A stretch of 64,000 nucleotides of DNA from Schistocerca nitens (lineage: Eukaryota; Arthropoda; Insecta; Orthoptera; Acrididae). The DNA lies in assembly GCF_023898315.1 (NCBI RefSeq), contig NC_064616.1, positions 289,071,205 through 289,135,204 of the forward strand. Direction: 5' to 3'. Shown here piece by piece: positions 1-10,736 of the stretch (position 1 is its first letter; each line of letters opens with the position of its first letter). The notes under the pieces were generated by a model. The model worked only from the letters and a program-made list of their open reading frames with translations. It was not told the origin of the DNA and made no database searches. A program made the position numbers and the translations under genes.

Positions 1-860
1 AAAGAGGTCTTTCACATACATATGTTGATCGAAATATTTTATCACGTTTGCAACCTCATTACGAAGACGTGGAAACTCTTACCAAGGAAAACAGCGTAAC
101 CCTCTGGACAGTTTTAACGTAGAAGAATTGGGGTTTTAAATGGGAATTACACTGCAGATCAATCCGTTCCATTTGTATATGCACAGGGGCGCTTTCAGCT
201 GAAACGGCAAACGGTCTCGAAAACACTTCGAAAACAGGTGTCCTCGAAATGTACAAAAAACTATCCTTGTAAATCTTTCAAGGCCGCAATGAATTCCTCA
301 AAACTGGCGTTTTCTTTTACGACAGTGAACTTAGAGAAATGAACGGTGTGTTTTTGTCAGAATTTTTTCCTTCAACAAAGCGATTATCATTTTAGATGCA
401 TTCCCAGCAAATCTGAAGTTAGTTGCTTCTCACCTTGCAATGTTTCATTGTGGGCAGTACACAATCAAGTCCACAAAATGAGAGGTCTGAAATCCAGTTC
501 GGATATTCCAATTTTCGTTCCTCTTTTCCTTTTTCTTTCACAAATTCAACAATAGCGGGATTAAATTGAAAAACCGTTCCAGACATGCCCCTTAACTTAA
601 TCAAGGTACTTTGAAGTAATACATAAACTGTCCATACTCTTCTTTCAGTTCCACCGAAAACTTTTGCAACTGACGTTGGAATAATACGTGCAACTACAGA
701 AAATTTACCACTCGCACCACCAATTTCATCACGTGCTCCATGCCTGCAAATTTATCACAAATTACTTCTTGATATGAAGGGCAATGAATTATGTCTGTCG
801 ATAGTTGTAATTTTTTGCTCTTTTATTGTCAAATAAATCTCTAAATTCTTTCTGCGTGGT
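1..860. other. no recognised gene
   Basis: AT-rich sequence with only short frames on both strands. Minus-strand peptides around 60-600 are lysine/aromatic-rich and vaguely recall hAT-type transposase remains, but no motif is strong enough to name. No SINE, TIR or tRNA-like box was seen. Confidence 0.4.
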
Positions 861-865
861 GTTGT

Positions 866-1346
866 TGTTGTGTCTAGTCAAGACAGCCTAGACACAATGA
901 GAGGAAGCCGAAAGGCACGCGCTTAAACTCACGCAGGCTGGCGTGAGGTCTGAAACAGGATACGTAATGAATGCTATAAAGAAAAGTACGTAGCTTCTGG
1001 AATACTTAACTTTAATCCACATTTGTAGAACATCGCTCTTGATGATACATTAATAGAATCTCAATATCAATTGAATACGGCGCCTTGCTATGTCGTAGCA
1101 AATGTAGCCGAAGGCTATGCTAACTATCGTCTCGGCAAATGAGAGCGTATTTGTCAGTGAACCATTGCTATGAACGTCGGCTGTACAACTGGGGCGAGTG
1201 CCAGTACGTCTCTCTAGACCTGCCGTGTGGTGGCGCTCGGTCTGCAATTACTGACAGTGGCGACACGCGGGTCCGACGTATACTAATGGACCGCGGCCGA
1301 TTTAAAGGCTACCACCTAGCAAGTGTGGTGTCTAGCGGTGACCACA
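866..1346. mobile_element. solo LTR, 481 bp, with 5-bp TSD
   Basis: The block begins TGTTGTGTCTAG and ends GTGACCACA, so it has TG...CA termini. It is flanked by the same 5 bp, gttgt, at 861-865 and 1347-1351. A TATA-like gatttaaagg lies near 1298. No internal retrotransposon sequence adjoins either side, so this is a solo LTR left by LTR-LTR recombination. A 5-bp TSD fits Ty3/gypsy or BEL families. Orientation is not settled. Confidence 0.75.
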
Positions 1347-1351
1347 GTTGT

Positions 1352-2215
1352 AATGTTGTTCCATATGAAATGTACTGTTTCCGTTGATTATGCGACTGCA
1401 TAATTGATATCTAACATTCTAAACCTTCTCTTCTGTCATTCCCGCTCATTTTTGTAGGCTCGAGACGATAGATCGCTAGACTACCTCTTTTGGTGCAGTT
1501 AGGCACTGGATCTGTGAATTTCTTTTATACCACATAGCAACAGCGAAGAGTAAACAGCGATTACACCACGATTCTGCCGAACTGAATAACGTCATGCCGA
1601 CTGCAAAACGGCGCACCGCAATTCTAAATGAATGCCGAGTACTTCCGAGAAGGACCGAGCAGAAAAGAGACAGACCGAGCCTTGGCCCGCACGCAGCCTG
1701 CAGTTCGTGCTCGCGCGCAGTTTGGCACGCCGTGGCCGACACTCAGTTGTTACGTCAGTTTCGCTCCGGGCCCCAGTATCCAACATCACCACCTTCTCTG
1801 ATTTTGGCTCTTGAGGAAGAATGGGGTACCGTTCCTCTACAGATATTCAGATGTGTCATTGAAAGTGTACCAGTCAACAAGACGTCATAAAGGCGAAGAC
1901 TGGGCACACCCCATTTTAATGCCCACCAATGGGTGTCTAGATACTTTTAATCAGATAGTGTATAAAAAAATCTCTTCAGTGATGCTGCTTTCTGCCAGAT
2001 GGGCAACTTTTTCGTTGTTAATGATTCTGGAATGCCCTTTGATGTACAAAAGTTGCACACTTTAGTATTGTTACACACACTGGTAGATTACTTCCTGCAC
2101 CTCTAAGAGATATTAGTTCGATTTCAACTTCCAAGATTTATGTTCTACTGTTTCGAGGGGCCTCCACAAATGTGTTGTTATCATAATACCCCTGATAATA
2201 TACAGTGCTTATCTG
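1352..2215. other. no recognised gene
   Basis: Short overlapping frames on both strands (for example 1594-1890 plus), none with a recognisable domain. No TIRs, SINE or tandem repeats were noticed. Confidence 0.35.
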
Positions 2216-3303
2216 ACAAGGAGACGGCACGACCTTGGGGTCGGGGATTTTTCCGCAATTTTGTGTGGTGAAAGAGGACCCCTAACACCTCACGTGGTTA
2301 AAATATTAGGACGCACTACTCGGAAAATACCGAGATAAATGGATCCAAAGTTTCTTAGGTGCCTTATGAGCATAAAATGTTAGTCCACTGTCGTGCCGCC
2401 GTCTGGCCTACATGGTTAGCGCTCGGACCCTTACGCCAGAGGTCTCGGGTTCGATTCCTCCTCCTGCACTTTTTTTCTGTTGCTTGCAAAATTGCAGCGC
2501 ATTGTTAGAGGAGAATCGTGAAATTAATTCCCGGGAATATTATAAAAATTCATTCTATAATTCACCATCAATTATCGTCACCAATATTCCGAGACATGAT
2601 TTAATATGCCTGGTTTGCCTCAAAATTGTCTGAAACTCGAAACATTTTCGTAAATGTTTATGGGGAATGTTTTTGTACAAATTTATTGCAAACGCCCAGT
2701 GATTGTAAAAAATCCGCTTTTATATGTTGCGCAAGATGTCGCAAAAATTATTGCTTTGTTTGGTTTTACGATAATTACCACTGCGGTTCTTGTTTGTAAT
2801 TATTATATGTATAAAAATTGAATGTTTCCCAATCGACTTTGTTATTCTGATTAAAAAGGCGATGTATCTCCTCATATACTTTACAATGAAAAATGGAAAA
2901 CCCACCGCCATGAATTGTGTTGTTGGACAAAAAGAAAATAATTTTTATTCAATAATGTAACTAATTTGTTAAAGATAATGTAGGTTTGGGAAACTTTCTG
3001 AATAATTGGTGGAATAACCAAAGAAAATGAAACAGAAGGGAAAAAAAGTGCCAGAGGAGGAATCGAATACGAGACCCCTGGCGTAAGAATCCGAGCCCTA
3101 AACACCGAGGCCAGACGGCGGCTCGGAAGTGTACTAACATTTTATACTCACAATGCACCTAAGAAACTTTGTATCGATTTTTCCCGGGATTATCCGGGTA
3201 GTGCGTCCTAATATTTTAACCACGTGAGGTGTTAGGGGTCCTCTTTCACCACAAAAAATTGCGGACAAATCCCCGACCCCACGATCGTGCCGTCTCTTTG
3301 TGA
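2216..3303. mobile_element. inverted-repeat (foldback/MITE-like) element with tRNA-like arms
   Basis: Two arms of about 265 bp, 2216-2480 and 3037-3303, are inverted copies of each other, by eye roughly 85-90% identical. Both start from acaa(g/a)gagacggcacga and run inward through a shared GC-moderate segment. Each arm ends inward with a tRNA-like stretch that has an A-box-like part (tggttagcgctcgg in the left arm) and a B-box-like gttcgattcc or attcgattcc. The spacer of about 550 bp is AT-rich and has no recognised coding sequence. No clean TSD was found. Confidence 0.65.
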
Positions 3304-3803
3304 GTGCCACTCTCATTGCTAGAACCTCGGACTACAAGTTGCTCGTTTCAGAGGGAAGCTTGTGCATAGCTCCAGTTTCCATAGTGGGACAAAAGAGTGA
3401 AAACATAGTTCCTTGAATCGATTTCAGTCCGTAAGTGTGTTTGAACGGTAATCTATTCCTTTATATGAATACAAGCACTAGTTAAAAGTGATATGTGGCA
3501 AAAGCTTTTGGCTGGTTCCGACTACAGGAAAGGTGAACACTGTGAGAAACTTGTGTAAAGCTGAAGTGCGTCGTAATGGTATGAGAAATGGAGCCAGAGA
3601 CAAAAACGAAACATGATCTGACTTCGCAGCGCACGTCAACAGATTAATAACCGGCGTGTATCAGGTAAGCATGCAGGGATGACTATTACACTGACTTGTC
3701 GCTGTGCGGGCAGGTTTCTTCTGCTCCGGAAACCACGGAATCATGCAACGTAACGTGACGCGGAGAAAGGGTGCGTGTCTACAGCCCGTTGTTGTATGGT
3801 CGC

Positions 3804-3863
3804 AGCTTATTGTGAGTATCTGGCTCTGACGGTAGCTTATTGCGAGTATCTGGCTCTGACGGT
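3804..3863. repeat. 30-bp tandem duplication (2 copies)
   Basis: A 30-bp unit beginning agcttattg occurs at 3804-3833 and again at 3834-3863, with a single t/c difference. It lies in otherwise unassigned sequence (3304-3906) just left of a mariner element. Confidence 0.85.
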
Positions 3864-3906
3864 TGTGGGAGCGAGTACATAGCCTCGTTCTCCGATTCGC
3901 TGGAAT

Positions 3907-5160
3907 GTATGAAACCGGAATTTCCCTATAGATGGTGCTAGTCGTCAGTGTGGGGCCCGTGAGACCGTGTCTGCAGCACCATCTGCTTCCTGTAACGGCT
4001 GACGACGAATGTCAAAAAATAGTAACCCAAGTTCCAGACATTGGTATCTGTTTCAAACCCGTAACCATGTCCAGTTTTGTGCCTACGAACTACGATTTGC
4101 GGACAGCATTGGTTTTCTGTTTTCATTTGATGAGAACTGCTACAGAATCGCATCTAATGCTTGTCGAAGGTTTTGGGGAAACACAGTGTTTCGAGTGGTT
4201 CAAAAAATTCAAAAGCGGTAATTTTGACGTGAGAAACTACGAGCGCGGGAAACGACAGAAAAAGTCTGAAGACAACGAATTGCAGGTCTTATTGGAGGAA
4301 GATGATTCTCAAACTCAACAGGAACTCGCGAAACAATTTAATGTGACGGAGAAAGCCGCTTCTCTTCGGTTGAAAGATATGGGAAAGGTGCAGACAGTGG
4401 GAAATGGGTTCCGCATGAACTGAATGAAATACAGCAAGCAAATCGAAATACCACTTCTGAAATGGTGCTCGCTAGATACAAAATAAAGTCGTTTCTCCAT
4501 CGAAGAGTGACTGGTGATGAAAAATGGATATATTTTGAGAATACTAAGCGTCGTAAATCATGGGTGAATCCAGGCAAATCATCGACATCCACTGCAAGAC
4601 CAAATCGCTTTGGAAGGAAGACAATGCTCTGTGTTTGGTGGGATCAGAATGGTGTCATCTATTATGAGCTGCTAAAACCTGTTGAAACCGTTAACACTGA
4701 TCGCTACCAACAGCAAATGCTTGCTTTAAATCGAGCATTACGTGAATAAAACGACCGGAATATGGAAAAAGGCAACACAAAGTCATATTACTCCATGATA
4801 ACGCCACATCACACACAGCAAAACGGGTCATGGAAACAATCGAGGCGTTCAGTTGGGGAATATTAGGGCATGCGGCTTATTCTCCAGACTTGGCTCCGTC
4901 CGATTATCATCTGTTTGCATCATGGGGTAAACTCTCGCTGAACAATGCTTCATTTCGTATGAAACTGTAGGAAAATGGCTCGCTGACTGGTTCATTTCAA
5001 AAGAAGAACTGTTTTCTTTGGAGTGGCATTCATAGCCTGCCGGAGAGGTAGGAGAAATGTCTAAATAGCAATGGAGATTACTTTGAATAAAATATTGTTT
5101 ATCAGTTTCAAACACCAGATGTGTCATTATTGCAGCCAAGTTCCGGTTTCATACTTCTAC
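3907..5160 (+). mobile_element. mariner element, DD34D, degraded
   Basis: The left end gtatgaaaccggaa (3907-3920) is mirrored by ttccggtttcatac (5141-5154), giving short TIRs. Between them is a complete but broken mariner transposase. Length of about 1.25 kb is normal for mariner. Confidence 0.85.
4067..5090 (+). pseudogene. mariner transposase pseudogene
   Basis: The start is the ATG giving MSSFVP. The N-terminal paired-type HTH region (REWF-like ECFEWFKKF, then a QT.EELA-like helix) occupies 4067-4400. A frameshift near 4400 moves to the frame that reads WVPHEL, and the catalytic core follows: D1 in TGDEKWIYF (about 4513), D2 in LHDNATSH (about 4800), D3 in SPDLAPSDYH (about 4885), with 34 residues between D2 and D3. 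A TAA follows RALRE at 4747-4749, and another frameshift precedes D2. The C-terminus ends NGDYFE plus stop at 5090, with one further TAG before it. The catalytic residues survive but the frame does not, so this copy cannot make transposase. Confidence 0.9.
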
Positions 5161-5537
5161 ACCTCGTATATCAAATAGTATTAAGTTCCTCAGTGGTAGC
5201 TAGCGCAAGGAGTACCTGAACACCAAATTTCTACGAGACTAAAAAATAAAGTAGCAATCTCATACCGCGCGTTGCACGCTCTGACAATACAGTGTGCCTC
5301 AGATTACACTGTAAACTAATGAAGCATTCCCCCAAGTGGGACAACATGAAGTGCAAGCAAGTTCAAAGATCTTCGACTTTTCCTCAGATAACAATTTACA
5401 CGAGTACTCTTTCTGTATACGGGACATGCATGGATGCACTTCACATCAAACAAGCGTCTTGCGGAATCTTTTTGTGCCTAGAAATGGTGATGTCATCGTT
5501 AGAAGAATTGCGAGTAGTCATTCGATTTCTCCGCTAA
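5161..5537. other. no recognised gene
   Basis: Short frames only. Position suggests it may belong to the neighbouring decayed mariner, but I see no motif in it. Confidence 0.3.
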
Positions 5538-6330
5538 CGTGTGGTGAGACCCACTGAAATTCGTCGACGGTTGAGTGAAAAGTGTGCTGATGGCGCCATA
5601 GCTGTAAAGAAGATGCGTTCGCGGGTATGACAGGGCAAAGCAGGTCCGTGTGATACTGAACCAAAACAATCTCGTCCTTACTCCTGCTTGTCTGCCGGCC
5701 GCTGTAGTCGAGCGGTTCTAGGCGCTTCAGTCCGGAACCACGTGGTTGCTACGGCCGCAGGTTCAAAACCTGACTCGGGCATGGATGTGTGTGATGTCCT
5801 TAGGTTTGTTAGGATTAACCAGTTCTTAGGTTTGTTAGGATTAACCAGTTCTAAGTCTAGGGGACTGATGACCTCAGACGTTAAGTCTCATAGTGATTAG
5901 AGCCATTTTTTTCCTGCTTGTCTAGCAATATGACCATACGACTAGAGACAATCGTTTCGAAGGATCACCAGAGGGCACTACGGTGACAGCGACGATTTAC
6001 GAAGATGTGGAGAAAAAGTTATTTTCAGCACTGCGGGGAAAACGGCGGGAAAATGCTGCATGTGTGCTCTTTCACCAAGACAGTGCACCAGCGCATCAGG
6101 CGTAACGTAGGAATTTCTTCGTGAAAGCAACATTGAAGTCGTCTCTTATCCTGTTTAAGCACCTGACCTGACTCCTAGAGATTTCTGTCTTCTTATAACT
6201 CCGTGGCTTCATATTCTTCAGTCATGCCGGCATTCCATCGGTGTCGGAGGTTATCGGCCATGGAAAAACGAGGTCAACGTTAAGAAAAATGTGTATGGCC
6301 GCATAGAGATATCGTTGTGAAATGATATAA
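5538..6330 (+). pseudogene. decayed mariner transposase fragment, split by a SINE
   Basis: Around 5545-5680 the translation reads an N-terminal HTH segment (PTEIRRRLSEKCADG) that resembles the mariner at 51.8-53.1 kb (PIEIHRQLKETCGDG). After the SINE at 5694-5911, pieces of the catalytic core appear in shifting frames: FHQDSAPAHQA (D2 motif, about 6070) and a damaged D3 motif (about 6165-6190). The D1 region is missing, so there is an internal deletion as well as many stops. Confidence 0.65.
5694..5911 (+). mobile_element. tRNA-derived SINE (locust type), plus strand
   Basis: A tRNA-like head (box A gtagtcgagcgg, box B ggttcaaaacc) is followed by the common body and the tail gagccattttttt. 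The 12-bp TSD tcctgcttgtct is perfect at 5682-5693 and 5912-5923. A 26-bp piece of the body (ttaggtttgttagg...) is tandemly doubled at about 5799-5850, which makes this copy longer than its relatives. Confidence 0.95.
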
Positions 6331-6513
6331 GTTTCAAGTTTTTTGTTTCATTATTTTGCGAAAATGAAAATCGAAGACTTTAGAACTTCTGCTTTTCGTA
6401 AAAAGGAAACCTTCAGCCGATAACTTGAAGACGCGATCACGAATACGGTAAATTGATTTGAAGTACCCAAAAGTACACTAATGAGTTTTATAGGTCGTTA
6501 CTATTCACTAAAA

Positions 6514-7313
6514 CCTCGTCAGTCAAAAAGTTTCGAGACTGGATTAATAAAAATCAGAGAAACATGAATGTGGTGGTTTTAATGCTTTCCTTCTTTGGGA
6601 TGTCGTTCAACTCTCTCATCACATTGGCTTGAATATCGGTTATGTCGTCGAAGGGTTAGCCTTTCGTGTGAATTTCTGCACTTCTTCGTTTAGTAGTAGG
6701 TTAGTATCTATAACACCAAGCCGCGTCACCCGTGATGATTTTTTTTCAGGAAAGAATTATCCACGTTTTGCATTTCAATTAGGTCACGGCAGGCGTCCAC
6801 ACATCGGTAATTTTGCTTGGGGGTCAAGGTATGCGGGACAAACTTAGCAAGCACTTTTCCTTTCTTCAAATCATTCTGGAGAATGTCCCGAACACTTGAT
6901 TCAGAGATGTCTTCCATTGCGATTTGTGACACAACAATATTGACACACTACGGTCGCACGTCCACTCGTCCGCTATTTAGCACTGCGTGATCACAACTGA
7001 CCTGTCGAATGTACATCTGCTGTTTCAAATGGTTCAAATGGTCTGAGCACTGTGGGACTTAATGTCTGGGTCATCAGTCCCCTAGAACTTAGAACTACTT
7101 AAACCTAACTAACCCAAGGACATCACACATCCATGCCCGAGGCAGGATTCGAACCTGCGACCACAGCGGTCGCACGGTTCCAGACTGAAGCGCCTAGAAC
7201 CGCTGGACCACGCCGGCCGGCTCTGCTGTTTCAAGCTGCCATCGTATTTACCACGCTGATGTCGCTGATAGGCCACGAATTAAATCGTTCTCGAAACTTT
7301 TAGGACGGACGGT
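6514..7313 (-). mobile_element. mariner-like remnant with TIRs, internally deleted
   Basis: The left end (6514-6539) and right end (7287-7313) are inverted copies sharing aaagtttcgaga. Inside, the minus-strand frame 6932-6726 reads SSVRDILQ...LAKFVPHTLTPKQ and VDACRDLIE, the segment between the HTH and catalytic domain of mariner transposases of the 51.8-kb type. The catalytic triad is absent. A SINE sits at 7029-7221. It is either a deleted copy or a non-autonomous derivative. Confidence 0.7.
7029..7221 (-). mobile_element. tRNA-derived SINE, minus strand
   Basis: The reverse complement gives the standard head, with box B ggttcgaatcc, and body. The 13-bp TSD tctgctgtttcaa is perfect at 7016-7028 and 7222-7234. 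It interrupts the mariner-like remnant. Confidence 0.95.
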
Positions 7314-7870
7314 GTACAGTGTGTAACAATGCGATACCAGCAGGTTTTGAAGATTTCTAGAGGACGTGTTGAGGAACATCCTGAGGACAAGATTTCATCT
7401 CCCTACAAAAAACGTTTTCGGGAGAGCGTTTATATTTTTACGTATGTCACCTTGCAAATTTGCCAACAATCTTTCAGTGTATATAGCAGAGTACATAGTA
7501 TGATGGAAACGAAGAACCACGAAAATGGCAGGGAATTCTACAAATTACAAGCTATATTTAACATAGGATGATTTTCAGTTGCTTGCGTGAGAACCTTCCC
7601 ACGCAGATGGGAATACCCGCTGACTGCCCACAGGGAACATTCCACCCTTGTAAAGCCGCTCGTTCCGGTTTCACGTTCACACACCGCAGAAATATATAGA
7701 GGTTGCAACGGGAAGTATAATTGCAGATATTTCTGTTGGTGACTGAGAACAGTACACCGACAACATTAAATCAGTATTTGCTTTATTTGCAGAGTAATAA
7801 TTACAGCTATTAGGAGTAGTGTGTTTTTAGGTTGGTCAGTACCAGATGGTTATAATTAAAGTGTGCTCAA
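7314..7870. other. no recognised gene
   Basis: Contains an 80-codon frame (7329-7571 plus) of unknown meaning. No domain, TIR or repeat was recognised. Confidence 0.3.
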
Positions 7871-8067
7871 ATGGTTCAAATGGCTCTGAGCACTATGGGA
7901 CTTAACATCTGAGGTCATTAGTCCCTTAGGACTTAGAACTACTTAAACCTAACTAACCTAAGGACATCACACACATCCATGCCCGATGCAGGATTCGAAC
8001 TTGCTACTGTAGCGGTCGCGCGGTTCCAGACTGAAGCGCCTAGAACCGCTCGGTCTCACCGGCCGGC
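7871..8067 (-). mobile_element. tRNA-derived SINE, minus strand
   Basis: Full body and head in reverse. Box B is damaged (reads agcaagttcgaatcc). Flanks share aaagtg (7858-7863 and 8068-8073), so the TSD is short or decayed. Confidence 0.9.
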
Positions 8068-8164
8068 AAAGTGCAGCTACTGACAGAGGGGCCAGTGTAT
8101 GCTGTAATAATCGTATGGTAGAAAAAATTAGATCGCTATTCTAATGTGTTAATGCAGAACCGAT

Positions 8165-9340
8165 TTACGCTAGAAAAACGTTAGTTCCAATTTGGTCCAC
8201 CAGGTGCAAATGTGTCACTGTGAATGCAAGAAACACGTATAGAAATGTAGCCATATGTATTGGATTAGTAGTGGAACATGGGCTGAAAAGGTCAAACAAG
8301 TGAGAAAGGTATAATGTTGATTTTCTCTTTAATCGCTGCTTACACAGTAGGTTCAAAACGAGCATCGGAGACGTCGACGAGAAGCTGCATTCGTGAAACG
8401 AAGTGATCAACAGTTGGTTGCAGCAGTTCCATTGGAATCTGAGCAACGTATTCCTGCATCCTGACATCAGGTCATGTAGACACCGAACGTGTCCCTGGTA
8501 AACACGTTCTTTAAGATATCCTCAGAGCCAAAAATCGCATGGATTCAAATCAAGTGATCTTGCAGGTCATGCATCTGTAAAAACCTCTGGAGATAACACG
8601 CTTGTGAAAGCTTACCTTCACTCGGCAAACGACATGAGGTGTTGCACACCTTGCATGAAAACAGTGGTTTTTGCACAGCAGCGCTCTTTCAAAGCAGGAG
8701 TCACATGCTGTACTAGGAGGTCTCGATAACATGCATACACCATGGTACACCTTACAGCTCTTTGGATGTATTCTATTCAAAGAAGAATTAACCGAGGATA
8801 AATGTGCTTGTGAACACACACCATATAGTCACTTACAGCGACTACAATGGCCCTTCGTGCACAGTACGCAGTTTAAGAATACCCCAGATTCGGAAAATCT
8901 GTGTATTCACTACACCGTGTAGTGTAAAATGTGCCTCGTCACTCCACAGAATATTGCCCGGCCACAGGTCATCAACTTCGGTCGGTGCCAGAAACGGAAG
9001 AGCAAATTCAGAACGTTGCTGCACCGTCTGATCTTATACTGGAACTAGTGTAAAATAGAACGCAAAACTGTCTGTACTGTTGACTGTGGGATGGACAATT
9101 CTCGTGACTCTACACGAGCACCAGCACTCCCGGGGCTCATGATGCATGGTCAGTTACAGTAACAGCAACACCAACCTCGTCAATAACTTCCACCGTGATA
9201 AGGCGCCATCCTCTTCCAGATGCTTTGAAATTTCCATGTCATCTTCTTTAAACCATTTAATGACATCAAGCTTCTCCTCATGACTTTCAGTCAGCGAGAC
9301 TCTCTATGTAGCACTGGAATTGCTGCCATTCACATAAAAT
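8165..9340 (-). pseudogene. decayed Tc1/mariner-superfamily transposase (probably DD41D/DUF4817 type)
   Basis: On the minus strand the D1 motif ILWSDEAHFTL is clear (about 8960-8990), followed by VNTQIFRIWG. Further along, damaged pieces match the second catalytic block (an FMQ-like start, TPHVV, then RVISRGF at about 8590-8650). The C-terminal region (8470-8340) retains MQEYVAQIPMELLQ. Many frameshifts and stops are present. It most resembles the families at 10.7 and 60.8 kb. The termini were not resolved. Confidence 0.65.
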
Positions 9341-9354
9341 AGTTTCATACATGC

Positions 9355-9675
9355 GTGGACTCTCTTCTCGATAGCCATATCGTTTACTCACGTTATGGCT
9401 TGTCAAATGACAGTGTGGGTATCATACTGTCGTACAAAGAGCACCTGAAGCGTGGAGGCATAGACGAAAATTGGTTAGCCTGTATTGACAGGCGTAGTCC
9501 ACTTTGCGGCGCATTTAAGATTGTGCAGAAAACATCAGTTATTAAATTATATGAAATGTTTGGGGGAAAATTGTTAGACTCAAAGAAAAAAACAGCTAAC
9601 GCTCTGAAGTGGGTATATACTAAGGTACCAATGATCACAGTATCTACTTATACCACTAACACCCTGTATATATAA
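9355..9675 (+). other. unassigned 106-codon frame
   Basis: An open frame from ATG with no recognised domain, lying between a transposase remnant and a LINE fragment. It may be chance or an eroded repeat. There is no evidence of splicing or a promoter. Confidence 0.2.
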
Positions 9676-9679
9676 TACA

Positions 9680-10735
9680 GGAAGCACTGGATGCAATAAG
9701 CGAAGCAGAAGAGGGAATTTGGATAGAACTAAAAATGAATCTACTTGTCTTTGCGGATGATGTAGCATTAATTGCTGAATTTCTAGACGACTTGAAAAAA
9801 CTGGCAAGAAAGCTATTTCAAAAAGCAACTAAAGTTAGATTAAAGGTAAATGATGAGGAAACAAATTTCATGAGGGAAGAAAGAAATTACAAGACAAAAA
9901 TACGGGAAACTGTACAGATTGATACTACGTCTTTGAACAGGCAGAAGAGTTTAAATATCTGGAAGTTGGAGCAAATAACCGATATTATGAAAAAAAGAAA
10001 TACAAATGAGTATGAAACCGGCATTCACACAGCATACTACTGTCATCCAAAATTTTAGCAAGCAGATCCAAAATAAGGATATGTGAAACTATACACAGAC
10101 CATTATTACTGTATGGGGCAGAAATATGGAAAATAGATAAGTATACAGAGAGAAAGATAAAGGTTTTCGAAAATACAATCCGGTGGAAGATATTTGGGTC
10201 AGTTTGTGAGGGAGGAGAATGACGAAGAATCAAAAACAGAGAGCTCAAGGGAGTGTGTAGTAAACCAGATATTGTTGGGAAAGTCAAGATAAAGAGTCTG
10301 AGATGGGCTGGGCACGTCTGTACGAGAGAGGAGGGATCAGGACTGAGAGACGTGTCGGGCGCTTCAGTCCGGAACCACGCGACTGCTACGGTCGCAGGTT
10401 CGAATCCTGCCTCGGACATGGATGTGTGTGATGTCCTTAGGTTAGTTAGGTTTACGTAGTTCTAAGTTCTAGGGGACTGATGACCATAGCTGTTAAGTCC
10501 CATAGTGCTCAGAGCGAGGCGTGTCGGGGAAGAAACCCGAACAGCGAAAACCTTCGGCAGACCGGATATAAGATGAACAGACCAGGTGGCCAAGGGTCTT
10601 CAGATACTTGGAGCAAGGGAAGAAAATGTCAAAGACATAACGCTGTGGAAAAGGCTATTTGACGAGGTCAGAAACTGACTGCAGTTTATGGGACCAGGAG
10701 AGTAAGAGTAAGCAAGTAAGTAAGATTATTATTAT
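9680..10735 (+). pseudogene. non-LTR retrotransposon reverse-transcriptase fragment (3' part)
   Basis: The frame from 9680 reads EALDAISEAEEGI then MNLLVFADDVALIAE, with FADD as the catalytic Asp pair of the RT palm. Downstream, in shifting frames, come the thumb and C-terminal segment ILLYGAEIWK (about 10105), KVFENTIRWKIFG and VKIKSLRWAGHV (about 10285), typical of the 3' ends of RTE/I-like LINE ORF2. The 5' part (endonuclease, most of RT) is missing. A SINE is inserted at 10360-10515. The sequence ends in a taagtaag/attatt tail just before the next element. Confidence 0.75.
10360..10515 (+). mobile_element. 5'-truncated tRNA-derived SINE, plus strand
   Basis: Starts within the head at gcgcttcagtcc, lacking box A, and runs through box B ggttcgaatcc to ctcagagc. 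It is flanked by gagacgtgtcggg (10347-10359) and gaggcgtgtcggg (10516-10528), a 13-bp TSD with one difference. Both ends are short: it lacks the usual ccatttgaacc tail. Confidence 0.85.
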
Positions 10736-10736
10736 A

